From the NCBI RefSeq assembly GCF_000371785.1, contig NZ_AQUI01000002.1, positions 3,699,276 through 3,763,275 on the forward strand: DNA of 64,000 nucleotides, written 5' to 3'. The notes below the pieces were generated by a model. That model saw only the letters and a program-made list of their open reading frames with translations. It was not told the origin of the DNA and searched no databases. Made by a program: the position numbers and the translations under genes. Numbering within the stretch: the stretch's first letter is position 1; each line of letters begins with the position of its first letter. Source of the DNA: Actinopolyspora halophila DSM 43834. Lineage in GTDB: Bacteria > Actinomycetota > Actinomycetes > Mycobacteriales > Pseudonocardiaceae. Shown here piece after piece: positions 8,236-14,879 of the stretch.

Positions 8236-9779
8236 CAGGTGATCACCGCCGCATCCGCTGCCTCATCGGTGGCAGCGGCGCCACCGGCACCACCGCCACT
8301 GCTACCGGGGCCGCCCCCGCCTCCGCGGGGACCACCGCCTCGGGGACCGTTGCCTCCGCGAGAAGTTCCACCCCCGGGATCGTCATCACCACCGTCGGAG
8401 CCACCACCGTGTTCGGGCGGCTGCGGCGGGGGCTCCTGCCCACCGCCGGTGTCGTCGGAGGGAGTGGTCTCCGCCGTGGTGGTACTGCCCGCGGAAGAGG
8501 TGTGTTGCGGACCAATTCCGTCCGAGGAGGTCACCTGCCCCCGATTGGCCGCCGGGGGCGGTGAGGCCGTGCTCGTCGCTCCCGAGGAAGCACTGTCCGA
8601 GCCGGATTCCGAGGCCGAACCGGTCGAAGCACTCGTCTCCGATGTGGCGCTGGCTGCGGAACCGCCACTGTCGCCGGAGGCACCTTCGCCGATGCCGTAC
8701 GTGCTGCCTTCGTCATCGGCATAGTCCGCCGCGGCTTGGTCGAACCGGAGGGTGTTGGCCGCTTCCTGAGCCCCACCTCCCCCATCGCCGGCGGCGGAGG
8801 GTTGCCCTCCCCCTCCGCCGGACGTGCTGCCGGCGTTGTCACTGGGACTGGTCAGCTTTTGAATACCTTGCAGGGCGGGATTGCCGTTTCCGTAGGAGTC
8901 CATGCCCACGTTGGTGCGTAGCGCCACCCCGGCATCGCTGCTGGGATCGACGAACGCGAACAGTTTGAACACCGCGAACGGTGCCACCAGGGAAATCATC
9001 AGCACACCGGTTCCGGCGAGCAGGCCGGACAGGCCTTTCGAGCCCCCTGCGATGGACACGCCCAGCACCAGCGTCAACGCCAGCACGGGCTTCATGAGGA
9101 TGCTGGCCAGCATCCAGCGCAGGGCCTTCCAATACCAATTTTTGGTCACATCGGCCAGCAATCCGGCCGCGGTGATCGGGATCGTGGCCACCAGAATGTA
9201 GATCGCGGCCTCGCGGAACAGCATTTCCAGCACATAGCCGACCCCGGTGGGGATGATGCCGAACACCGCGCACAGTCCCAGAACGTTGGCCTTGACGCTG
9301 TCCACGGCCCCGTCGGTGAAGGAAGTGTGCTCCAGCGCGTCCTGGAAATTGGACGCCTGCAGCCCGTATTCGAGGATGCCGTTGGTCACCCCGTCAGCAG
9401 CGGCCAGAAACACGCCGACCATGCCCGTGGTCACCGCCAGCGCGATACCGTACTGCACCGGCCCACCGACCAGTCGCAGGAAGCCACTGCCGCCACGCAG
9501 ACCGGTCATGGTGACTTGCCAGAAAAACAATCCCAGCGCGATGACACCGGATAACCACAGCATCATCGGCCACAGAATCGAGATCGGTTCGGTCGTTGGG
9601 TCCACCACGAACACCGAGAACCGGTCGGCGAGTTTGAAGGCTTCCCGCAGAATCATCAGGCTGGCGTCCCAGACCGCCTGCATCGCCTGCTCGAACGCCG
9701 ACGAGAACATGTTTTTGAGTTTGGTTCCGATCGAGTTACCGAGATCGTCGAACGGCCACACCCACAGCGGCCATAGCAT
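8235..9779 (-). CDS. VirB6/TrbL-like polytopic membrane protein with long low-complexity tail
   Basis: A 514-residue protein. Residues about 1-300 carry roughly six to seven hydrophobic segments (for example ILWPMMLWLSGVIALGLFFW and GVLMISLVAPFAVFKLFAFV), with an N-terminal amphipathic region, as in VirB6/TrbL channel subunits. From about residue 310 to the end the protein is disordered and made almost entirely of Gly, Ser, Ala, Pro, Glu and Asp, finishing in GGRGG-like repeats. Neighbours are VirB4- and VirB8-position genes, which supports an inner-membrane channel role. The upstream gene's stop overlaps this start by one base (TAATG). The tail is unusually long and may reach outward to the wall or bind partners; this is inference. 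Confidence 0.8.
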   Translation of the reverse strand: MLWPLWVWPFDDLGNSIGTKLKNMFSSAFEQAMQAVWDASLMILREAFKLADRFSVFVVDPTTEPISILWPMMLWLSGVIALGLFFWQVTMTGLRGGSGFLRLVGGPVQYGIALAVTTGMVGVFLAAADGVTNGILEYGLQASNFQDALEHTSFTDGAVDSVKANVLGLCAVFGIIPTGVGYVLEMLFREAAIYILVATIPITAAGLLADVTKNWYWKALRWMLASILMKPVLALTLVLGVSIAGGSKGLSGLLAGTGVLMISLVAPFAVFKLFAFVDPSSDAGVALRTNVGMDSYGNGNPALQGIQKLTSPSDNAGSTSGGGGGQPSAAGDGGGGAQEAANTLRFDQAAADYADDEGSTYGIGEGASGDSGGSAASATSETSASTGSASESGSDSASSGATSTASPPPAANRGQVTSSDGIGPQHTSSAGSTTTAETTPSDDTGGGQEPPPQPPEHGGGSDGGDDDPGGGTSRGGNGPRGGGPRGGGGGPGSSGGGAGGAAATDEAADAAVIT

Positions 9780-10603
9780 TAACGCTCCTTGATCGGTCGG
9801 TAGTCGGCTCGCACCGCCGCGCTGCTACCCGGCCAGGCGCTCGGCGCTGCGGCAGGCAACGGTCCCGGCGAGATCCGCCAACGTCCCTCGACGTGGCGCA
9901 GGGCTTGGCAATCGCCCACGCCTGCGGAGATCGTCCGTCCCCTGTGGTCCACCGAGAACTGGCCCAGCACACAGGCCACGACATAACGCTCGTTGTCGGT
10001 GGTGCCCTTGATCTGGCCATGGGTGACCTCGTATCCCACCCGCAGATCCGGCACCGACCCGGTCTCCTTGAGACCAGCGCTGCTGCGCATCGACGTCAGC
10101 AGGGAATACAGCCCGGTGCTTTCCGGATTCGGTGCACCGTCCAGGGCGAGCTCGCGGTAACCGCGGGCATAGACGCCCGGTTCTCCGCCCTGCATCGCCG
10201 TCTCGTCCAATACCGCGAGCTGGGCCAGCGCGCCCCGCGGGGTGTCGGGAAACCCGGTGGGAATCCACTGTCCCCGCGTGTGTTCCGGGGCGGAGAGCGT
10301 GATCGGTGGGCCGGCCCGCTCGGCACTCATCGGGTGAGGTCGCGCGGCCGCCGGCGGCAGCTGCGCCATCTCCCGCTTGGCCAAGCTCTGCTGAGCGTCC
10401 ACGTTCCAGTCACCGCTGTCCCGGCTCGGCTTCGAGGACGGTGTCCGCGGTGTCGAGGAACTCGGAGCGGACCGATCTTCGGTGATCGAGCGTGCGGTGA
10501 CCAGTGCCGCGATCAGCACCAGCACCGCCAACATTCCCACCACGACCGACAGTCCCAGTCGGGCGCGACGTTGCCGATGTCGTTGCTGTGCCGGGGCCCG
10601 CAT
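9779..10603 (-). CDS. Bitopic membrane protein at VirB8/TcpC position
   Basis: A 274-residue protein with a basic N-terminus, one transmembrane helix (about 17-36) and an extracytoplasmic domain. After a Ser/Pro-rich linker (about 45-70) comes a compact region with GALAQLAVLDETA and a strand-rich C-terminus containing VACVLGQFSVD. The layout (short cytoplasmic tail, one helix, NTF2-sized outer domain) resembles VirB8/TcpC assembly factors, but I see no diagnostic motif. I chose the ATG at 10603, two bases after the stop of the preceding gene; a longer reading frame upstream is out of frame with that gene and rejected. Confidence 0.65.
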   Translation of the reverse strand: MRAPAQQRHRQRRARLGLSVVVGMLAVLVLIAALVTARSITEDRSAPSSSTPRTPSSKPSRDSGDWNVDAQQSLAKREMAQLPPAAARPHPMSAERAGPPITLSAPEHTRGQWIPTGFPDTPRGALAQLAVLDETAMQGGEPGVYARGYRELALDGAPNPESTGLYSLLTSMRSSAGLKETGSVPDLRVGYEVTHGQIKGTTDNERYVVACVLGQFSVDHRGRTISAGVGDCQALRHVEGRWRISPGPLPAAAPSAWPGSSAAVRADYRPIKER

Positions 10604-10605
10604 CG

Positions 10606-10899
10606 TCAGACCCCCGCGAAATGGGTGATCAACTGGTAGCCGATGCCGTACAAGATGCCGCCGCCGAGAGCACACAGCATCATGACCACACCGACCTTGC
10701 CCGCCCGGTGGTGATCGACCCATCGTCCGCCGGCCCAGACCAGCACACCGACGAAAAATCCGACCAGCAACGCGACACCGGCCCCCCACTTGATATTGCT
10801 GACCACCCCCAAGATCGCGTCTGCGCCGGGAGGAGCTTCCGGGCCAGGATTGGGAATCTGGGCCAGAATCGGCATCAGGACCTCGAAATACTGGATCAT
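10606..10899 (-). CDS. Small two-helix membrane protein, possible VirB2/TrbC-like subunit
   Basis: A 97-residue protein with two hydrophobic helices (about 38-60 and 72-92) joined by a short basic loop (WVDHHRAGK), preceded by a Pro-rich segment (PNPGPEAPPG). Small two-helix proteins at this position in T4SS operons are often VirB2/TrbC pilin-like or channel subunits. The ATG at 10899 overlaps the upstream stop by 4 bp and follows AAAGGA. Much longer reading through the upstream gene is an artefact. The pilin-like role is inferred from size, topology and order only. Confidence 0.65.
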   Translation of the reverse strand: MIQYFEVLMPILAQIPNPGPEAPPGADAILGVVSNIKWGAGVALLVGFFVGVLVWAGGRWVDHHRAGKVGVVMMLCALGGGILYGIGYQLITHFAGV

Positions 10900-11957
10900 G
10901 TCTGGGAGTCCTTTCTGATCCTGTGAGCGATACGTCGTGGGGATACGGAGGCGGAATCGGCGACGAGGTTCCAGCGGCTCAGCAACGGCATAATCGCTGC
11001 ACGCAGCTGCTTCGGGATCGCATCCCCGGTGACACCGGATAGGGCCGTCGTCGAGTCGTGTGGCAGGAACACCGCCTCGTCGAGCAGCGTCGCCACACGC
11101 CGCCCGGCTCCTCGGGGCATCCCCACGGGCCACTTCTTGGCACCGACGACCACCAGCCGTGCCGGTGGTGTGATCGCCCCCGCTTCGTTCCACGTCTCCA
11201 GCCGGGTCAGCACCTGTTCGGCCTGCAGCAGACTCGGACGCGTGGCCCGGCACACCAAGACCGGCCGAACAGGCGGGCTGCCGCTCCGCAGCCACGCTCC
11301 GGGCCCGGCCAGCGGATGTGCGGCCATCCGCCAGGCGTCGTGGCCGATGTCGACGATGGTGGCGTCGATCGACCCGCTGGTGGGTTTGAAGAATCGGGGC
11401 GGCGGCACCATACCCGGTGTGAGCACCGGTAAATCGGTTTCTACCCGTGCGAGCAGGATGTTGTCGTCGCGCTGGGAATGTCGGACGCGCACCGACTCGT
11501 GCGGACTGGTCAACACCGGACCTTCCGTCGCCGCAGCTGTGGCCAACCCCGACCGGGCCGGTTCGGCGGTATCAACCAACAGCACCCGTTGCCGCAGGCT
11601 GCTTAGAGCATCGGAGAGCGCTGCCGCCACGACCGAAGCTCCCGCACCGGGCGAACCCGACAGCACCGGAATCACTGCCTCGCCGAAACCGGACCAGTCC
11701 GCTGTCGCGTCGCTGACCGGTACCAGCCCTTGCCGTTGCACCGCCGCCGCACTCGTCGCGGTGGCCGATGTGACCCGTTGACCTGCCGCAGCACCGTGAC
11801 TAGCCGTAGTGAGCTCACCGGCTTCCACCGCAGCGACCACATCGGCTGTGGGCAGGTCCTGCCAGCTTCGGCAAGCCAGCCCTGTCAACGTCCGGTCGTG
11901 CTGCTCGACCTCGCCAGTAGAACTTTCGGAATCGTGCTCGACCCGCTCGGTGGCCAT
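10896..11957 (-). CDS. ParA/MinD-like protein with P-loop lacking the lysine
   Basis: A 353-residue protein, first gene of the transfer operon. After an Ala/Thr-rich N-terminus, a strand-loop-helix of the ParA/MinD type starts near residue 97: VLSGSPGAGASVVAAALSDAL, then RVLLVDTAEPARSGL. The P-loop reads GAGAS where ParA-type ATPases have GxGKT/S, so the nucleotide-contacting lysine is replaced by alanine. VDIGHDAW near 200 resembles the Walker B strand. The protein may bind nucleotide weakly or act as a structural partner. An ATG at 11957 follows GAGGAG. ParA-like proteins of conjugation loci may position the machine or the DNA; the role here is inferred. Confidence 0.7.
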   Translation of the reverse strand: MATERVEHDSESSTGEVEQHDRTLTGLACRSWQDLPTADVVAAVEAGELTTASHGAAAGQRVTSATATSAAAVQRQGLVPVSDATADWSGFGEAVIPVLSGSPGAGASVVAAALSDALSSLRQRVLLVDTAEPARSGLATAAATEGPVLTSPHESVRVRHSQRDDNILLARVETDLPVLTPGMVPPPRFFKPTSGSIDATIVDIGHDAWRMAAHPLAGPGAWLRSGSPPVRPVLVCRATRPSLLQAEQVLTRLETWNEAGAITPPARLVVVGAKKWPVGMPRGAGRRVATLLDEAVFLPHDSTTALSGVTGDAIPKQLRAAIMPLLSRWNLVADSASVSPRRIAHRIRKDSQT

Positions 11958-12005
11958 GAAGTCGTCTCCTCATCAGTGCACGAGGCCAGGTTCGGCCCAA
12001 GTAAC

Positions 12006-12035
12006 AATTAACCGGAAAACGAAAAACACTTCGAA
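12006..12035 (-). promoter_or_regulatory. Candidate promoter of the transfer operon
   Basis: In an AT-rich strip between the WhiB-like gene and the ParA-like gene, the minus strand reads TTCGAA (12035-12030), 18 bases, then TTAATT (12011-12006). A start near 12000 would leave a leader of about 40 bases before the ATG at 11957. The match is moderate, so read-through from the WhiB-like gene is an alternative. Confidence 0.35.
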
Positions 12036-12063
12036 CCAGAAAGAAAAACAGCAGAGAATTCCG

Positions 12064-12411
12064 TTATTCACCAAAGCGGTCAGCCGCCAGCAAGCTGGCC
12101 ACTATGTCTTCGACAGGGTCACTCTTGTAGTACTCACTGTTCGCACCTTTGTCGATCAGCTCTTGCCGGTCGGCGGAACACACTCCACCCCAGATTCCCC
12201 AGCACATCTCGGTATCCAGTTCGTGAGCGACTCCGACAGTAAGACACTCGGTCCGTACCGGACAGCCGGAGCAGGCTTCACGTGCCTGCCTGCGCTGGAT
12301 TTCACGGGCTGACGGGCCCCGTGGCTGTTCTCGAAACCACGCGTCGGCATTGTCCGTCGACACGCAGGACCCGTGTTGGCTAACCAGTTTCATGAGATCA
12401 CGCAACGACAT
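12064..12411 (-). CDS. WhiB-like (Wbl) regulator upstream of the transfer operon
   Basis: A 115-residue WhiB-like protein. Cluster-binding cysteines are Cys16, Cys47, Cys50 and Cys56, followed by the G-I-W-G-G turn (72-76). The W in the turn is the common form, unlike the operon-distal copy, which has GIRGG. It is encoded 105 bp before the ParA-like gene in the same direction, so it is either the first gene of the transfer operon or its dedicated regulator. The start is an ATG directly after GGGGAG, a very short spacing. A C-terminal helix (VEDIVASLLAADRF) extends past the Wbl core. Confidence 0.88.
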   Translation of the reverse strand: MSLRDLMKLVSQHGSCVSTDNADAWFREQPRGPSAREIQRRQAREACSGCPVRTECLTVGVAHELDTEMCWGIWGGVCSADRQELIDKGANSEYYKSDPVEDIVASLLAADRFGE

Positions 12412-12860
12412 ACTCCCCGGATGTACTCCACAGAAGACAGATCGCGCCCCACATGAGCCCAGAAAAACGGAGCTCGCGGGGAAACATCACAGAAAACAAA
12501 GCAGCACCAAGCGATGCCGAACAGCACCGATCAAGAAAACATCATCTTGACCAAGAGTGCCCTACCCTCGCAATCAGAAAAATACCGAAATTTTTCCGCA
12601 ACGACACGCACCTGCCCTGATTTTTCGAACACAGGAACGATCCAGAGGTGCGGTTGTTCGCTCTTTTCTCCTCTCATCGAGCAGAGCGTTGATTGTTCCT
12701 ACGCCGTGTTCGACCGACCTGGTGATCGAAACATCTTCTGTTGCCGGGTCTCCGACGAACCGGACAGCAGTCAGCCCTGGCTGTCCACTGCTGTGCCTCT
12801 GCTCCCAGGGGAGCACCGCTCCGGACGGCCCATATCGTCGAGGGCTCTTGTCCGGTATCC

Positions 12861-12921
12861 TTGACAGTGCAACCTTGAGAGTAGAAACCCTCGACAGGGT
12901 TGTCAAGTTTAGTCGACAGTT
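12861..12921. promoter_or_regulatory. Clustered TYGACA operator-like boxes
   Basis: Four related 9-base boxes: TTGACAGTG (12861, plus), TCGACAGGG (12891, plus), TTGACAACC (12906 to 12898, minus) and TCGACAGTT (12913, plus). The second and third form an imperfect palindrome (TCGACA-GGG-TTGTCAA). The cluster lies 52-112 bp upstream of the EspR-like start and overlaps the leftward promoter. The likely ligand is the adjacent XRE regulator, by position only. Confidence 0.5.
12878..12906 (-). promoter_or_regulatory. Leftward sigma-70-type promoter in the ICE control region
   Basis: On the minus strand there is a perfect TTGACA (12906-12901), a 17-base spacer, then TACTCT (12883-12878), a good actinobacterial -10. 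Transcription would start near 12871 and run toward the WhiB-like gene with a leader of about 460 bases. The -35 lies inside the cluster of TYGACA boxes, so a repressor bound there would block it. Confidence 0.6.
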
Positions 12922-12972
12922 GATATTGCTGGTCAGGCTTTTACGACACTCTCACGAGAGGTGGTGAGGACA

Positions 12973-13386
12973 GTGACCGAGCCCGGAGCAAACGCGACGG
13001 GGGGTACGTTCGCCACCAGACTGAGCCGACTTTTCAGCAGCGTAAAGCGCGACGACGGCACCTCGTACGGCAAACCGGAGGTGGCCGAGTTCATCGGAGT
13101 GTCGCGAGGATACCTCTACGACCTACTGAAGGGTAAGAACGAGCCGAGTCACTCCGTCGTGGTCAAACTCGCGGAGTTCTTCGGTGTCGAACTGGAGTAC
13201 TTCGCCGACACCGAACGTGGCCGTGACCTCAACCAGCAGTATGACCTGTTGGCGAAGCTGGGTGAGCAGAACGCACGCCACATCGCGGCTCGTGCCAGCC
13301 AGCTCTCACCGGAACAGCTTCGCAGCGTGATGGAGTTCATCGACTTCCAAGCCGGCCGCTCCTCAAAGGACCACCCTTCCGAGTGA
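12973..13386 (+). CDS. EspR-like XRE-family transcription regulator
   Basis: A 137-residue protein with an N-terminal helix-turn-helix (about 30-65: EVAEFIGVSRGYLYDLLKG) and a helical C-terminal dimerisation part (FFGVELEYFAD, then RHIAARASQLSPEQLRSVMEFI). The order and several phrases (TFATRLSRLF, LAEFFGV, IAARA) match M. tuberculosis EspR, which is 132 residues. Starts at GTG 12961, 12964 and 12973 are all in frame; I prefer 12973 because GAGAGG lies 11 bases upstream and the protein then has EspR length. In ICEs an XRE regulator next to an IrrE-type protease (as ImmR/ImmA in ICEBs1) keeps the element silent. The same role here is inferred. Confidence 0.85.
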   Translation: MTEPGANATGGTFATRLSRLFSSVKRDDGTSYGKPEVAEFIGVSRGYLYDLLKGKNEPSHSVVVKLAEFFGVELEYFADTERGRDLNQQYDLLAKLGEQNARHIAARASQLSPEQLRSVMEFIDFQAGRSSKDHPSE

Positions 13387-13387
13387 A

Positions 13388-13417
13388 CCTCTTTTCGCTG
13401 ACGAGAGGCTTTTCGTT
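13388..13417 (+). terminator. Candidate terminator after the EspR-like gene
   Basis: CCTCT (13388-13392) pairs with AGAGG (13404-13408) around an 11-base loop, followed by the T-rich CTTTTCGTTGTTTT. The stem is short. If active, it would separate the regulator from the three genes downstream. Confidence 0.4.
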
Positions 13418-13530
13418 GTTTTATGGTGAGGTCATCCTTGGTCTAGACAACTGAACACGTATTCATGGTCCTTTTCGATGACCATGTCGCGTTACTGGTC
13501 ATGCTGGGTGCGGCAGGGAAGTAGGGGACG

Positions 13531-14352
13531 GTGCGAGCACGTCAGGGAATGGTCACGGTCGACGAGGCGGAGCTCTATTACGAGATCCGCGGTAACGGCA
13601 CTCCGCTGCTGATCATTCAAGGGGGTTTGAGCGAAGCGGGCACCACGGAGCAGCTCGCCAACGAGTTGGCCGCGCACCACCAAGTGATTTCCTATGATCG
13701 TCGTGGTCTGTCGCGCAGTTCCCTTCCGGACGGACAGGCGAAGACACCGGTCACGATGGCGACCCATGCCGATGACGCGGCAGCGTTGCTGAATGCGGTG
13801 ACGGAGCAGCCCGCCCACGTCGTCGGCCCCAGTATCGGCGCGGTCATCGGGCTGTCCCTGGCACTGCGACATCCCGAACGCGTGGCGAGGCTGGTCGCTC
13901 ACGAGCCGCCGATGCTGTCGCTGGTTCGGGACCCGGTTCAGGAGTCCGGGCTGGACGAGGTCGCCGCACTCGCCGAGCGGGACGTGCACGCCGCGATTCG
14001 GCACTTCGTCACGTTCAGCGGTAACGAACCGCCCGTCTGGGAAGAGGGGGCCCAAGCGGGGGCGCAGGTCGGTGACACCGTGGCGAACCTGCGGTGGTTC
14101 TTCGCCCACGATTTCCCCGCCGTCCGGCACGCCCGTCTCGACGTCGAGCAGTTGTCCTGTTCCTCGGTGCCGATCGTCCCCACGGGTGGTGATCACGGCC
14201 GCGAACGGTGGGAATACCGCTGCGCCGAACAACTAGCCCATCACCTCACTCACCGACTCGTCGAACTCCCGGGTGGGCACAACGGTCTGGTCAGTCATCC
14301 CCGGGCCAGTGCGGCCGTACTCCGGACATTGTTTGCGGAGGTCGGGACATGA
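13531..14352 (+). CDS. Alpha/beta-fold hydrolase, ICE cargo
   Basis: A 273-residue alpha/beta hydrolase. The nucleophile elbow is G-P-S-I-G with Ser101, the oxyanion region is IQGG (29-32), and a C-terminal GGHNG (about residue 250) supplies the catalytic His. The central acid is probably in the VPTGGDHGR region. The substrate cannot be told. It starts with GTG at 13531 behind TAGGGGACG; an internal ATG at 13549 is too close to its purine run. It overlaps the IrrE-like gene by 4 bp (ATGA), so the two are co-translated, an unusual partner for an ImmA/IrrE protease. Confidence 0.82.
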   Translation: MRARQGMVTVDEAELYYEIRGNGTPLLIIQGGLSEAGTTEQLANELAAHHQVISYDRRGLSRSSLPDGQAKTPVTMATHADDAAALLNAVTEQPAHVVGPSIGAVIGLSLALRHPERVARLVAHEPPMLSLVRDPVQESGLDEVAALAERDVHAAIRHFVTFSGNEPPVWEEGAQAGAQVGDTVANLRWFFAHDFPAVRHARLDVEQLSCSSVPIVPTGGDHGRERWEYRCAEQLAHHLTHRLVELPGGHNGLVSHPRASAAVLRTLFAEVGT

Positions 14353-14879
14353 CCGACGAAGCTCGTGGATGGCGCAACGATCTCCACCTGCGACGCGGAG
14401 TCCGTCGTCTTCTCCGCGAACTCTGTCTGGACGCACCGCTGGATGTCCCCCTGCTGTGTGACCGGCTGGCTCAGCGCAGACATCGCCCCATCAGACTGGT
14501 GCCCTATCCCCTGCCCGTTCCCGGGGTGTTCGGGCTGTGGATCGGCACGGCCGATACCGACTACATCCTCTACCAGCGCGACACCACCCCCGCCCATCAA
14601 GAACACATCATCCTGCACGAAATCGGCCACATCCTCTCCGAGCACGGCAGCGACAACAGCGATGCCGACGTGTGGAACCACCTGTTCCCCGACATTCCGC
14701 CCGAAATGATCCGCCGCGCGCTGCGCCGGGACGGCTACGGGCCCGTTGCCGAGCGGGAAGCCGAAATGGTGGCCACCGTGATCAAGGAATGGGCGAGCTT
14801 GCTCGACCATCTCCAGTTTCCCCCGGGCAGGCGTGATCGGTTGAGTAACGCGTTCGACGACCACCAGGGGTGGCTGTGA
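14349..14879 (+). CDS. ImmA/IrrE-type zinc metalloprotease
   Basis: A 176-residue protein with the zincin motif H-E-I-G-H at 90-94 in a helix, preceded by a helical N-terminal half and followed by a Glu-rich helix (AEREAEMVATV) that can give the third zinc ligand. ImmA/IrrE proteases cleave or inactivate partner XRE repressors. An XRE regulator lies two genes upstream, so it is the candidate substrate. The ATG overlaps the hydrolase stop by 4 bp, and the stop overlaps the next start by one base (TGATG). A longer frame upstream is only the hydrolase in another frame. Confidence 0.85.
   Translation: MTDEARGWRNDLHLRRGVRRLLRELCLDAPLDVPLLCDRLAQRRHRPIRLVPYPLPVPGVFGLWIGTADTDYILYQRDTTPAHQEHIILHEIGHILSEHGSDNSDADVWNHLFPDIPPEMIRRALRRDGYGPVAEREAEMVATVIKEWASLLDHLQFPPGRRDRLSNAFDDHQGWL

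Larger units (their letters stand above)
12412..12972. other. ICE control region, AT-richer, no convincing gene
   Basis: This 560-bp stretch separates the leftward transfer genes from the rightward EspR/IrrE block. Its right end (12861-12921) carries four TYGACA boxes and a leftward promoter. On the minus strand a frame from about 12800 to 12574 is open and includes a short helix-like stretch (SVEHGVGTINALLDERR), but codon use is unlike the neighbours and no ribosome site is clear, so I do not call it. Composition is noticeably less GC-rich than the flanks, as is usual for element control regions. Confidence 0.6.

Noticed and set aside
12574-12906. Minus-strand frame of about 110 codons in the ICE control region
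   Set aside because: Its start lies inside the promoter, codon use is unlike neighbours, and there is no ribosome site. A shorter product cannot be excluded.
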